From Alphaproteobacteria bacterium (GTDB lineage Bacteria; Pseudomonadota; Alphaproteobacteria; UBA8366; Aestuariispiraceae): a DNA stretch of 64,000 bases. The position numbers and the translations under genes are program-made. The stretch is from contig JAWPMN010000001.1 of the NCBI GenBank assembly GCA_033344895.1, positions 2,426,001 through 2,490,000 of the forward strand, given 5' to 3'. Numbering within the stretch: the first letter of the stretch is position 1; every line of letters starts with the position of its first letter. Shown here piece after piece: positions 37,237 through 45,459 of the stretch. The notes below the pieces were generated by a model. That model ran no database searches. It was not told the DNA's origin and saw only the letters and a program-made list of their open reading frames with translations.

Positions 37237-37556
37237 GGGCGCCGCTCGTCCGATCCGGTGCATAGCGAAGGGTTAAATCCCGTTTGTGAGGAATCGATTC
37301 CGGTGAGCGTAAATTGCTATAAAATCGACAAGAATCCGGACCGGCGTGGTTGAGTTGTTCACAGGGGGGACGGGGGCAAAGGATGTGCCATATGTTGCAA
37401 TAGGTTTTTTTGCCTTTAACGTTTTTTTCATACTTGACACTTTGAAAGTGAAGCAAAAACAAATGTTTAGTTATTTGTGGTTAAAAAATGGGCAAACAGG
37501 TTGAGTCCCCAGCGTTGCGCGGGGGTGCCCTGTCCGACCACATGTTGCTAACAAGG

Positions 37557-37578
37557 TTATCCACAGAGACGGTGGATA
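37557..37578 (+). promoter_or_regulatory. DnaA box pair as an inverted repeat
   Basis: The consensus box TTATCCACA (37557-37565) is followed by GTGGATA (37572-37578), making a 7-bp inverted repeat TATCCAC/GTGGATA with a 7-base loop. Two oppositely oriented boxes this close are typical of DnaA-binding clusters. Confidence 0.6.
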
Positions 37579-37586
37579 GCTCAGAC

Positions 37587-37607
37587 AAATGCGATTGCAT
37601 CGCATTT
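37587..37607. repeat. Perfect 9-bp inverted repeat in origin-like region
   Basis: AAATGCGAT (37587-37595) and ATCGCATTT (37599-37607) are perfect complements around TGC, 8 bp right of the DnaA box pair. It is either a protein-binding site or a small hairpin; the sequence after it is AT-rich but not a clean T run. Confidence 0.6.
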
Positions 37608-37626
37608 TATCTAATTTTGTGCAGCT

Positions 37627-37694
37627 GCTGCGCATCAGAATACCAATTCGGCAGCGCGTCAGGGTTGCGTGATTGACATGTTGCAGCGCGTCAG
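37627..37694 (+). repeat. Three iteron-like direct repeats
   Basis: GCTGCGCATCAG (37627-37638), GCAGCGCGTCAG (37651-37662) and GCAGCGCGTCAG (37683-37694) lie in the same orientation with start-to-start distances of 24 and 32 bp; the last two are identical. They end 54 bp before uvrC and could be binding sites for a replication or transcription factor. Confidence 0.55.
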
Positions 37695-37748
37695 AACAAC
37701 GAGACACTGATTCCTAAAGAACTTTTCGGATTAGAGGGCCGGGCAAGC

Positions 37749-39722
37749 GTGATTGAGGCAGAAAAAGGCGATGAGACCAAATCCGGCGGCCGTACCCGGC
37801 TGCAAACCGGTGCGGATGTCATTCGCGGCTATCTCGACCACCTTGGGAACGATGCCGGCGTCTACCGGATGATTTCCGGGGAAGGGGAGGCCCTCTATGT
37901 CGGGAAGGCGCATAATCTCAAGAAACGCGTCGCGACCTATTCCCGTCCGGATCGATTGCCCATTCGGTTGCAGCGCATGGTGGCGGAAACCGCGTCCATG
38001 GAATTCGTGACCTGTGCCAGCGAGGTCGAGGCCCTGCTGCTGGAGAACAACCTGATCAAGCGGCTGATGCCGCGTTACAACGTCCTGCTTCGCGACGACA
38101 AGACATTCCCCGACATCCTGATCCGGGGCGATCAGGACTATCCGCAGATCGTCAAACATCGCGGTGCGCGGGATCGCAAGGGCGATTTTTTCGGGCCCTT
38201 TGCATCGGCGGGGGCGGTCAATCGCACCCTGAATGTGTTGCAGAGAGCCTTTCTGCTGCGCAATTGCAGCGACGGCGTGTTCCGGAATCGCTCACGCCCC
38301 TGCCTGCAGTATCAGATCAAGCGCTGCAGCGCGCCCTGCGTTGGCTACATCTCCCGCCCGGACTACGCGGCGACGGTGGATCAGGCCAAGGCCTTCCTGT
38401 CCGGCCGGTCCCAGGAGGTCAAGGACGACCTGGCGAAAGCCATGCAGGAGGCGTCGGATGCCCTGGATTTTGAGCGCGCCGCCGCCTTGCGCGACCGGCT
38501 TCGCGCCATGGCCCATGTTCAGTCCAGCCAGGACATCAATATCGAAGGGATCGGCGATGCCGATGTCGTCGCACTGGAGCAGCGCGGCGGACAGAGCTGT
38601 ATCCAGGTATTCTTCTATCGTGGCGGGCGCAACAACGGAAACCGCGCCTATTTTCCCAGCCATGACAAGCAGTTGGAGCCACCGGAGGTGCTGGCCGGGT
38701 TTCTGGGGCAGTTCTATGAGAACCGTCCGCCGCCCAAGGACATCCTGGTCAACGAGAGGCCGGCCGAACTGGACCTTCTGGGGGAAGCGCTGGGCATCAA
38801 GGCCGGACGCAAGGTTACCATCGCCGTGCCCCAACGCGGCGGTCGTCGAAAGGCCGTCGATCATGCCGCCGACAACGCCCGCGACGCGCTGGAACGGCGG
38901 CTTGCCGAAACCTCCAGCCAGCGCCGCCTGCTGACCGGGCTTGCGGATCTGGCCGGACTTGATGCGCCCCCGGAACGGGTTGAAGTCTATGACAACAGCC
39001 ATATCTCCGGCCGCCAGGCCGTCGGCGCGATGATCGTTGCGGGCGGTGAAGGCTTCATGAAATCCGCCTATCGCAAGTTCAATATCCGGGGCGATGCGAT
39101 CGGAAAAGAGGCCGCCGATGCGGCAGCGGTCGGGCTTGCCGAGGCGCCTGTTCCGGCCATCGGGGATGCGCCCGCGGGCGGCGACGACTACGCCATGACC
39201 CGCGAGGTGATCTATCGCCGGTTTGCACGCGCCATGAAGGAAGACCCCGACCGGTCGGAAGGGCAATGGCCCGATCTTGTGATCCTGGATGGCGGACGAG
39301 GACAACTGACCGCGGCCATGGAGGCGCTGGACGAGTTGGGCCTTCAGGACGAAGTGCCAATCATGTCCGTCGCGAAGGGACCGGAGCGTGAGGCGGGCCG
39401 CGAGAGGATCATCCTGCCGGGCGCCGAGCAGCCTGTTCTGCTGCCGCCGCGCGACCCGGTGCTGTACTTCATCCAGCGTCTGCGCGACGAGGCGCACCGA
39501 TTTGCCATCGGGTCGCATCGGAAGCGCCGCGCCAAGGATCAGGCGCGCAATCCGCTGGATGAGATTCCCGGGATCGGTGCTAAACGCAAGAAGGCGCTGC
39601 TGCTATACTTCGGGTCCGCCAAGGCGGTTTCGAGGGCGTCAGTTGCGGATCTGGAAAAGGTGGATGGGGTTTCGAATGCGGTTGCGCGCAAGATCCACGG
39701 GTTCTTTCATCCGAACGGTTAG
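37749..39722 (+). CDS. uvrC: UvrABC excinuclease subunit C
   Basis: Makes the dual incisions of nucleotide excision repair. The 657-residue protein has the N-terminal GIY-YIG nuclease ([25 protein letters not shown]), a UVR domain ([21 protein letters not shown]) that meets UvrB, the RNase H-like C-nuclease ([28 protein letters not shown]) and tandem C-terminal helix-hairpin-helix motifs ([13 protein letters not shown] and [12 protein letters not shown]). The start is GTG at 37749, behind GAGGG. It is preceded by the origin-like gap. Confidence 0.97.
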   Translation: MIEAEKGDETKSGGRTRLQTGADVIRGYLDHLGNDAGVYRMISGEGEALYVGKAHNLKKRVATYSRPDRLPIRLQRMVAETASMEFVTCASEVEALLLENNLIKRLMPRYNVLLRDDKTFPDILIRGDQDYPQIVKHRGARDRKGDFFGPFASAGAVNRTLNVLQRAFLLRNCSDGVFRNRSRPCLQYQIKRCSAPCVGYISRPDYAATVDQAKAFLSGRSQEVKDDLAKAMQEASDALDFERAAALRDRLRAMAHVQSSQDINIEGIGDADVVALEQRGGQSCIQVFFYRGGRNNGNRAYFPSHDKQLEPPEVLAGFLGQFYENRPPPKDILVNERPAELDLLGEALGIKAGRKVTIAVPQRGGRRKAVDHAADNARDALERRLAETSSQRRLLTGLADLAGLDAPPERVEVYDNSHISGRQAVGAMIVAGGEGFMKSAYRKFNIRGDAIGKEAADAAAVGLAEAPVPAIGDAPAGGDDYAMTREVIYRRFARAMKEDPDRSEGQWPDLVILDGGRGQLTAAMEALDELGLQDEVPIMSVAKGPEREAGRERIILPGAEQPVLLPPRDPVLYFIQRLRDEAHRFAIGSHRKRRAKDQARNPLDEIPGIGAKRKKALLLYFGSAKAVSRASVADLEKVDGVSNAVARKIHGFFHPNG

Positions 39723-40119
39723 TTTGGCGCTACTGCTGGCCTCGGTACCCGTCGCCGGAAGCGAGGCGGATGATTGCAACGGGGCGGTTCCCGACGTGGA
39801 GCGCGCAATGCAGGATGGGTTGAGCGACCTCTCCGACGCGCGGGGGCTGACACATGAGGCGCAGAGCCATCTGAGTAAGGCACCCGGTCCCGAGAGCACG
39901 GCCTGCCGGTTCCTGACGAACGGCCGGGACGCCTATCAGCGTGCAGCCGCCCACTTCCGGAAATGCGAGACATTGCTGGACGCGATCCTGGCCGAATGTC
40001 CAGACCCCGACTGGTCGGCGCTCAGCGCCAGTCCGCAATCCTGCCCGGTGACACGCATGGAAATCGAAAGCAGTCTCGCGGTGCTGGCCGGGGACCACAG
40101 TGCGGCCTGCGGGGACTAG
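39676..40119 (+). CDS. Hypothetical secreted protein overlapping uvrC
   Basis: I do not recognise this protein. Translation from ATG 39676 gives 147 residues with a basic N-terminus ([13 protein letters not shown]), a hydrophobic segment ([15 protein letters not shown]) and SEA, a good Sec signal peptide. The mature domain of about 115 residues has six Cys (for example [36 protein letters not shown]), suggesting disulfides in the periplasm. It overlaps the 3' end of uvrC by 47 bp in another frame. The start could lie slightly later. It abuts the convergent MarR gene without a gap. Confidence 0.6.
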   Translation: MRLRARSTGSFIRTVSLALLLASVPVAGSEADDCNGAVPDVERAMQDGLSDLSDARGLTHEAQSHLSKAPGPESTACRFLTNGRDAYQRAAAHFRKCETLLDAILAECPDPDWSALSASPQSCPVTRMEIESSLAVLAGDHSAACGD

Positions 40120-40665
40120 TTATTCCGGCCGATCCTCGAACCGGTCCCGGTCGTCGTCGCTGGACATGATACCCAGCATCACGGCGCGGAACCCTTCGAC
40201 CGATTCCGGCCCTGCCGCGCGATAGGCCCGCGCGATCCGCTTTCTCTGGGTTTCCGTCAGAACGCGTTCCAGCTCCCGCCCCTGATCGGTCAGCGTCAGC
40301 AGACGCTGACGCCGGTCCACCGTGCCCTGTTCCTGACTGATATAGCCTTCCTGAACCAACTGGCTCAGGACCCGGCTCAGGCTCTGCTTGGTGATCTTCA
40401 GGATATCCAGAAGGTTCGATACCGTCATGCCGGGATAGCGGCCGACAAAGTAGATCACGCGATGATGCGCCCGGCCCAGACCGCGTTCCGCCAGAATCTT
40501 GTCCGGTTCGCCGGTAAAGTCGCGATAGGCGAAGAACAGCATCTCGATTGCCTGACGCAGTTCCTCCTCACGCAGGAACAGCGGGTTGGCACCGCTCTTG
40601 CCGGCACGGGCACGCGGCCGGTTCGGACCGCCAGAGAATGGCTTGGAGGAATTTATGTCAGTCAT
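40120..40665 (-). CDS. MarR-family transcriptional regulator
   Basis: A 181-residue winged-HTH repressor: FFAYRDFTGEPDKILAERGLGRAHHRVIYFVGRYPGMTVSNLLDILKITKQSLSRVLSQL forms helices 1-4 and the recognition helix, followed by the wing (TVDRRQRLLTLTDQG). The GRAHHRVIYFV start resembles the alphaproteobacterial MarR group located next to ilvE. A 17-bp palindrome overlaps its own start codon, so autorepression is likely. It is divergent from ilvE with a 213-bp gap. Confidence 0.9.
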   Translation of the reverse strand: MTDINSSKPFSGGPNRPRARAGKSGANPLFLREEELRQAIEMLFFAYRDFTGEPDKILAERGLGRAHHRVIYFVGRYPGMTVSNLLDILKITKQSLSRVLSQLVQEGYISQEQGTVDRRQRLLTLTDQGRELERVLTETQRKRIARAYRAAGPESVEGFRAVMLGIMSSDDDRDRFEDRPE

Positions 40666-40672
40666 GTTGACA
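40656..40672. promoter_or_regulatory. Palindromic operator overlapping the marR start
   Basis: TGTCAGTCATGTTGACA has 5-bp inverted arms (TGTCA and TGACA) around a 7-bp centre and covers the start codon of the MarR gene (40663-40665). MarR proteins commonly bind such sites at their own promoter. Confidence 0.5.
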
Positions 40673-40878
40673 TATATGCCTCACGATGTTACCTGCTGCA
40701 ACACTGAAGCGTAATTGATCATATCTTTTGGTGGTGCGCTTGAGTAATAAAATTGCGTAATCGGATGGTCGATACGACGGTGATGCGCAATAAATCGTTG
40801 CAAACCAATGGTTTGCCGGAGGAACCTAGGGGCGGTGCCGAAAACGATGCGGTCGAGCCCGAGAACGGAGTGGAAAAT

Positions 40879-41793
40879 ATGTCGTTGATGCCCTTCGACG
40901 ATCGCGACGGAACGATCTGGATGGATGGCCAGTTGGTGCCGTGGCGAGATGCCAAACTGCATGTTCTGACTCACGGTCTGCACTATGCGTCGGGCGTATT
41001 CGAGGGCGAACGCGTATATGGCGGCCAGATTTTCAAGCTGACGGAACATACCGAGCGGCTTCACAAATCCGCCGAGGTACTGGGCTTCACCGTTCCGTTC
41101 TCCGTCGAGGAGATCGACCGGGCCTGTAACGAACTGGTTGCGGCGAACAATATCGATGACGGCTATGTCCGTCCGATTGCCTGGCGCGGGTCGGAAATGA
41201 TGGGCGTGTCAGCGCAGAAGAACACGATTCATCTTGCGATAGCGGCCTGGGAATGGCCGGCCTATTTCAGCCCTGAGGCGCGTATGCGCGGTCTGAAAAT
41301 GAAGATTTCCGAATGGGCGCGCCCGGACCCCAGGACCGCCCCCGTGGTCAGCAAGGCGGCGGGACTGTACATGATCTGCACCCTGTCCAAGCACAAGGCG
41401 GAGGCTGAAGGCTACCATGATGCCCTGATGCTGGACTGGCGCGGCAACGTGGCCGAGGCGACCGGCGCCAACATCTTCTTCCTGATGGAAGACGGGAAGC
41501 TGCATACGCCGGATCCCGACTGCTTCCTGGACGGCATTACCCGCCGCACGGTGATCGATCTGGCCCGGCGTCAGGGGCTGGACGTTGTGGAACGCCATAT
41601 CCGACCGGAAGAAATGGCCAATGCCAGCGAAGCCTTCCTGACGGGGACCGCCGTCGAAGTGACCCCGATTTCCTCGATCGGCGACTACAACTTCAATCCT
41701 GGGCGGGTCTGTGAATCGCTGATGAAGGCCTATGACGAGGAAGTACGTCGTGGTTCGGACAAGGCAGCACTGATCAGCGGCAGCGCCGCCTGA
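40879..41793 (+). CDS. ilvE: Branched-chain amino acid aminotransferase
   Basis: Interconverts Leu, Ile and Val with their 2-oxo acids using PLP (class IV aminotransferase fold). The protein from ATG 40879 has 304 residues, the family size. The Schiff-base lysine is Lys159 in VVSKAAGLY, followed by EAEGYHDALMLDWRGNVAEATGANIFF. The frame is open to 40753, but the extra 42 residues look non-coding, and GGAG at 40867-40870 fits the 40879 start. It lies opposite a MarR regulator, which may control it. Confidence 0.93.
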   Translation: MSLMPFDDRDGTIWMDGQLVPWRDAKLHVLTHGLHYASGVFEGERVYGGQIFKLTEHTERLHKSAEVLGFTVPFSVEEIDRACNELVAANNIDDGYVRPIAWRGSEMMGVSAQKNTIHLAIAAWEWPAYFSPEARMRGLKMKISEWARPDPRTAPVVSKAAGLYMICTLSKHKAEAEGYHDALMLDWRGNVAEATGANIFFLMEDGKLHTPDPDCFLDGITRRTVIDLARRQGLDVVERHIRPEEMANASEAFLTGTAVEVTPISSIGDYNFNPGRVCESLMKAYDEEVRRGSDKAALISGSAA

Positions 41794-41890
41794 TCTGCCG
41801 GTTTTCTGTCGTGCCAATCGGGGTCGGGCGTGGTAAGCCCGACCCCGATTGCATTTCATCCCTAGGCATTTCGACAGTTCCGGTGGCCCC

Positions 41891-42622
41891 ATGCGCGTTC
41901 CCGATATCAGTGTCGTTGTTCCCGTCTGCGACGAAGAAGACAACGTCGCACCGCTGATCGCTGAGATCGCGGAGGCGTTTCCCGACACGACGGAAACGGA
42001 GATTATCTACATTGATGACGGCAGTCGGGACGATACCGCCGAAGTCCTGAAGAAATGCAAGCATCTGCACCCCAATCTGCGGGTGCTGACCCACAGCGCG
42101 CGGTCCGGGCAAAGCCGCGCCATCCGCAGCGGTGTTCTGGAGGCGCGCGGCAGATTGATCTGCGTGCTGGACGGTGACGGCCAGAACGATCCGGCGGATC
42201 TGCCGCGGCTGGTCCAGATATTCGACGAAGCGGCCTCCGCCGGTGAGCGGATCGGCATGGTCATGGGCGAACGCGAAAAACGACAGGATACCGGGTTTCG
42301 CCGCTTCATCAGCCGCGTTGCCAATGCCTGCAACCGCGGCATGCTGAACCATTCCGCGCGGGATGTCGGCTGCGGACTGAAGGTGGTTTCCCGGGACGTC
42401 TTCGCTCGCATTCCCTATTTCGATCACATGCACCGCTTCATGCCGGCGCTGGTCGGGCGCGAGGGCTTTACGGTGCGCTATGAGCGCGTTAATCACCGTG
42501 CGCGGCCGCGCGGACAGTCGAAATACGGCACGCTGGAACGGGCGATGGCTGGGATCGTGGACCTGATCGGGGTCTACTGGCTGCTCAAACGCTCGAAGCG
42601 GCCGGAAGTGACGGAGGGTTAG
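41891..42622 (+). CDS. Family 2 glycosyltransferase, polyprenyl-phosphate sugar synthase-like
   Basis: A 243-residue GT2 enzyme with the GT-A elements ISVVVPVCDEEDNVAPLI, YIDDGSRDDT and the metal-binding DGDGQNDP at 94-101. The GVYWLLKR segment near the C-terminus is a single membrane-associating helix. It resembles dolichol-phosphate mannose synthase or RgtE/ArnC-type enzymes that load a sugar onto a polyprenyl phosphate. An upstream ATG at 41849 would add 14 residues; the family N-terminus supports 41891. A LAB_N membrane protein gene follows 3 bp later, as in rgtE-rgtF-like pairs. Confidence 0.85.
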   Translation: MRVPDISVVVPVCDEEDNVAPLIAEIAEAFPDTTETEIIYIDDGSRDDTAEVLKKCKHLHPNLRVLTHSARSGQSRAIRSGVLEARGRLICVLDGDGQNDPADLPRLVQIFDEAASAGERIGMVMGEREKRQDTGFRRFISRVANACNRGMLNHSARDVGCGLKVVSRDVFARIPYFDHMHRFMPALVGREGFTVRYERVNHRARPRGQSKYGTLERAMAGIVDLIGVYWLLKRSKRPEVTEG

Positions 42623-42625
42623 GGA

Positions 42626-43078
42626 ATGATGGAGTGGTTGGCCGGTTTCGGGGCCAAGCTGCAGGCCATGCCGACCGAAGAGATCGTCTGGGTGACGATC
42701 GGTTTCATGGGGCAGGCGCTGTTCGCCATGCGGTTCATCATTCAATGGATCGTCAGCGAACAGAAGCGCGATAGCGTCATTCCCATTGCGTTCTGGTACT
42801 TCAGCATCGGTGGCGGAGCCGTGCTGTTGTCCTATGCGATCTGGCGTCAGGACCCGGTCATTATTCTGGGCCAGTGCACCGGACTGTTCATCTATCTGCG
42901 CAATCTCTATTTCGTGCACCGCAACCGGCACGCCGATCTCGACGTGCCCAATCCGGACGGCGAAGGGATGGCGAGTGATCCGGTTGCGTCAGACGACGGG
43001 TTCGAAGAGACGGCGCAGGCGGATGCCGGCCCGGTCGAGGCCCATGCGCATTCCGGGCGTGGACGCCTTCAGCCATAA
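42626..43078 (+). CDS. LAB_N-domain small membrane protein
   Basis: A 150-residue protein with three membrane helices. EIVWVTIGFMGQALFAMRFIIQWIVSEQKRDSVIPIAFWYFSIGGGAVLLSYAIWRQDPV is a clear lipid-A-disaccharide-synthase N-terminal (LAB_N) domain. Stand-alone LAB_N proteins pair with GT2 polyprenyl-phosphate sugar synthases and may act as flippases or adaptors. The acidic C-terminal 50 residues are poorly conserved-looking and overlap the convergent PAP2 gene by 90 bp. It starts 3 bp after the GT2 gene. Confidence 0.85.
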   Translation: MMEWLAGFGAKLQAMPTEEIVWVTIGFMGQALFAMRFIIQWIVSEQKRDSVIPIAFWYFSIGGGAVLLSYAIWRQDPVIILGQCTGLFIYLRNLYFVHRNRHADLDVPNPDGEGMASDPVASDDGFEETAQADAGPVEAHAHSGRGRLQP

Positions 43079-43837
43079 GGCCTTCAGGCCGCGGCCCAAG
43101 GGCCGCAACACCGGTCCGACGATGGGGCCCAGCGTCCGACGCACGGGCGCCATGTCCCTGTGCCAATGCTTCTCCACGATCCATCGGTAGAGCAACAGGA
43201 CGCCGCCGCAGGTAAAGACGCCGGAATACAGGACGTCACTGAAGAAGTGCGAACCGTTCATCATCCGCATCAGACCCAAGCCGAGCCCTGCCGTGACCGA
43301 CATGCAGATCCAGAACTTGCGCCGGCGTGTCGCATAGAGTGCCAAAGCCAGCGTGACATAGCCAACCGACGCATCGCCCGAGACGAAGGAACAATTCCGG
43401 CGGCACTGATCGGCGGGCAGAAGCGGCGGCGTGAAAACATACTCTCCGTCAAACTGGGTGACATGCTTCGGACGGGCCCGTCCCCAGTTGTCCTTCAGGA
43501 CGGCATGAACGACCAATCCGGTCGACAGGAAGATGCAAACGAACAGAAACCCGTATCTCGCCAGTTTCTGCAACCTGTCGAGCGGACGTGTCAGCCAGAG
43601 GAAGAGAAACAGCAGCAGTCCGCCGACCGCGACATATCCCACACCGTGCCGGACATAGGCGTTGAGGAAGGCGTTGAACTCCGTCTTTCGCAGCCAGAAA
43701 TCGTTTTCGCCCTTGTAGAAGATTTCCGCGACCCAAAGGTCGATCTGGGGGAAGGGCAGAAATACGATGGTCAATGCGACAAAGGTGATTGCGCAGACCT
43801 TCAGCATTCCGGTCGTCGTCCATGGGCGTACCGTCAT
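42989..43837 (-). CDS. PAP2-family phosphatase, possibly a lipid A or polyprenyl phosphatase
   Basis: A 282-residue integral membrane phosphatase with about six spans. The PAP2 motifs are K115-x6-R122-P123, a second motif FVSGDAS (150s) and R191-x5-H197-x3-D201. The usual His of the second motif (PSGH) is Asp155 here, seen as SGE/SGD in a subset of alphaproteobacterial members. Likely substrates are lipid A phosphates (LpxE/LpxF-like) or polyprenyl diphosphate; this is inference from the neighbouring genes. The stop of the GT39 gene overlaps its start by 4 bp, so the two are cotranslated. Its 3' end overlaps the LAB_N gene by 90 bp. Confidence 0.85.
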   Translation of the reverse strand: MTVRPWTTTGMLKVCAITFVALTIVFLPFPQIDLWVAEIFYKGENDFWLRKTEFNAFLNAYVRHGVGYVAVGGLLLFLFLWLTRPLDRLQKLARYGFLFVCIFLSTGLVVHAVLKDNWGRARPKHVTQFDGEYVFTPPLLPADQCRRNCSFVSGDASVGYVTLALALYATRRRKFWICMSVTAGLGLGLMRMMNGSHFFSDVLYSGVFTCGGVLLLYRWIVEKHWHRDMAPVRRTLGPIVGPVLRPLGRGLKALWLKASTPGMRMGLDRAGIRLRRLFEPVV

Positions 43838-45321
43838 TTCGGGTCCTCCAGCATGCGCAGGATCAGCCGCGTCTCGCGCCCGCGCCTGTCTCGTCTGACT
43901 ATCGGGTCCAGAACCATTGTCGTGGCGAATGCGTCCTCATAGGGGGCCGCGTCATGCGGCGTGACCAGAAGGACACGATTGCCGTCCTTCAACGGGTCAT
44001 AGAGCCAGGCCATCTCATAATGATGGTCGATCTTTGTGTCGTGGTTCCAGGCGCGGATGCGGATGTCACTGTCGCGCAGGGCATAGGCCATGCTGGCCAG
44101 CATCAGCCGATTGTCCATCAACAGGACATCGGTGCCCTGATCCGCCATGCGGGCGCGAACCGATGTGGCCGTCTCCGACCAGCCCTCCAGTTCCCCCAGT
44201 TTCTTTGCAAGACCGCGCGGGGCAAGATCCGGGACCAACACGACGACATAGAATCCCGCTGCGACGATCAGATGCAGGAGGGTGGAGGCCATCAGAATGC
44301 GTCGCCGCGCCATGGTCTTCAGCAGCACGGCCGTTACCAGGATCGACGCGGCTGGATAGGCCGTCGCCGCCCAGTTGGCATTGGCCCGCGACAGCACGGC
44401 CTGAAGGGTGATCACCGCGAGTACCGGCAGGGAAAAAGCCAGCAGCATGCGCACCGGCCCGGAAAGCCGGGCCGCCATGTCGCGGGTGACCGGAAGACAC
44501 AGCAGGAATGTGGCAAACAGGATCGGACCGAACACGCCGAACTGGGCGCCGAGGAATTCGAGCATCTCGTCCGGATGCAGCACGATGCCCTGCCAATGGG
44601 CGTTGTCCGCCGTATGGCCGAGCGTGGCCCAGCCGTTCGCGGCATTCCAGGCAACATTGGGCAGGATCATTGCGGTGCCGAGACCGAAACCGCAGGCCAG
44701 GTGCCGCCAGGCGCCCCGCAAGGCGCTGCGCGCCTCACCGGAAATCCCCAAATGGATGACGGCACACAGCAGGAAATAGGCCATGGCGTATTTTGCATTG
44801 AGGCCCAGGCCGAAGGCGGCAGCCAGGGCCAGGGCGCCGGCCCAAGTCGGCCGTGTCAGGGTCCGGTGATACGCCCAGAGCGTAGCCGACCAGAACAGGA
44901 GCAGGATCGCATCGGTCGACATGATCAGCGAGGAATAGGACACCGCCGGCAGGGTCAGCCAGACGATCCCCGTCCACAAGGCCGTCTGTTGGTCGAAAAG
45001 ACGTCGGGCCAGCGCGGCCAGAACGAAGGCGGTGCCGACATGCAGCAATGCCGCCGGCGCGCGAATGCACCACGCGGCATCGCCGCAGACGCTCGTCGCA
45101 GCGCCGATGACCCAGGCGATCATCGGCGGCTTGGAATAGTAACCGAACGCAAAATCACGGGACCAGGTCCAATACTGTGCCTCGTCGCCATGTAGTGACA
45201 GGTCCGTTGCCAGCAGGATTCCGTACCGCAGGATAAGCAGCACCCCTGCCAGGGCAGACAGAATGATCCAGACCGGCCGGTCTTGAGCGGGGGCAGTGCC
45301 CCCGGCGGCTTGATCGTGCAT
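43834..45321 (-). CDS. Family 39 glycosyltransferase (ArnT-like)
   Basis: A 495-residue polytopic membrane glycosyltransferase (about 11-13 spans) using a polyprenyl-phosphate-sugar donor. The first periplasmic loop carries LSLHGDEAQYWTWSRDFAFGYYSKPP, the GT39/ArnT acidic motif. The frame is open to 45477, but the added residues antisense the two-component promoter; ATG at 45321 follows GAGAG. It is transcribed with the PAP2 gene (4-bp overlap), and the GT2/LAB_N pair that could make its donor is convergent with it. The acceptor may be lipid A or another envelope glycolipid; this is inferred. Confidence 0.88.
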   Translation of the reverse strand: MHDQAAGGTAPAQDRPVWIILSALAGVLLILRYGILLATDLSLHGDEAQYWTWSRDFAFGYYSKPPMIAWVIGAATSVCGDAAWCIRAPAALLHVGTAFVLAALARRLFDQQTALWTGIVWLTLPAVSYSSLIMSTDAILLLFWSATLWAYHRTLTRPTWAGALALAAAFGLGLNAKYAMAYFLLCAVIHLGISGEARSALRGAWRHLACGFGLGTAMILPNVAWNAANGWATLGHTADNAHWQGIVLHPDEMLEFLGAQFGVFGPILFATFLLCLPVTRDMAARLSGPVRMLLAFSLPVLAVITLQAVLSRANANWAATAYPAASILVTAVLLKTMARRRILMASTLLHLIVAAGFYVVVLVPDLAPRGLAKKLGELEGWSETATSVRARMADQGTDVLLMDNRLMLASMAYALRDSDIRIRAWNHDTKIDHHYEMAWLYDPLKDGNRVLLVTPHDAAPYEDAFATTMVLDPIVRRDRRGRETRLILRMLEDPK

Positions 45322-45342
45322 GTTGTCTCTCACAGGGGTCGG

Positions 45343-45375
45343 ACACCATTCGGTGCCAAGGGGCGTACACCATTC
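45343..45375. repeat. Direct repeats in the GT39/two-component promoter gap
   Basis: ACACCATTC occurs at 45343-45351 and 45367-45375, 24 bp apart, with similar flanks (GGGGTCGG and GGGGCGT before; CGGTG and CGCAG after). They lie in the 138-bp divergent gap between the GT39 gene and the response regulator gene, where OmpR-type regulators often bind tandem half-sites. Confidence 0.45.
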
Positions 45376-45459
45376 CGCAGCGTCGTCCAAGTTCCGCATT
45401 GCCTCGGCTGGCACTACGTCGCAATTTCCCCGCATTCGGGAACCACCTATAGTGCAGCC

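Larger units (their letters stand above)
37237..37748. other. Origin-like AT-rich intergenic region with DnaA boxes and GANTC cluster
   Basis: No gene is present in this 512-bp gap between folB and uvrC. It contains a consensus DnaA box TTATCCACA (37557-37565) and near-consensus boxes TTAACCACA (minus, 37476-37484), TTGTTCACA (37355-37363) and CTATCCACC (minus, 37571-37579). An AT-rich tract lies at about 37400-37490 with two T7-type runs. Five GANTC (CcrM) sites lie within 424 bp: 37291, 37296, 37332, 37503 and 37709. There are palindromes at 37290-37301, 37438-37450 and 37587-37607, and three short direct repeats near the right end. This is what a replication origin or a heavily regulated region looks like; origin function is inference. 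Confidence 0.5.

Noticed and set aside
37434-37462. Sigma70 promoter beginning with TTGACA in the origin-like gap
   Set aside because: The matching -10 (AAACAA) is poor, and the hexamer forms part of a CACTTTGAAAGTG palindrome that may have another role.
43789-45195. Plus-strand open frame of 468 codons opposite the GT39 gene
   Set aside because: Gln/Arg/His-rich antisense shadow of a clear membrane glycosyltransferase.
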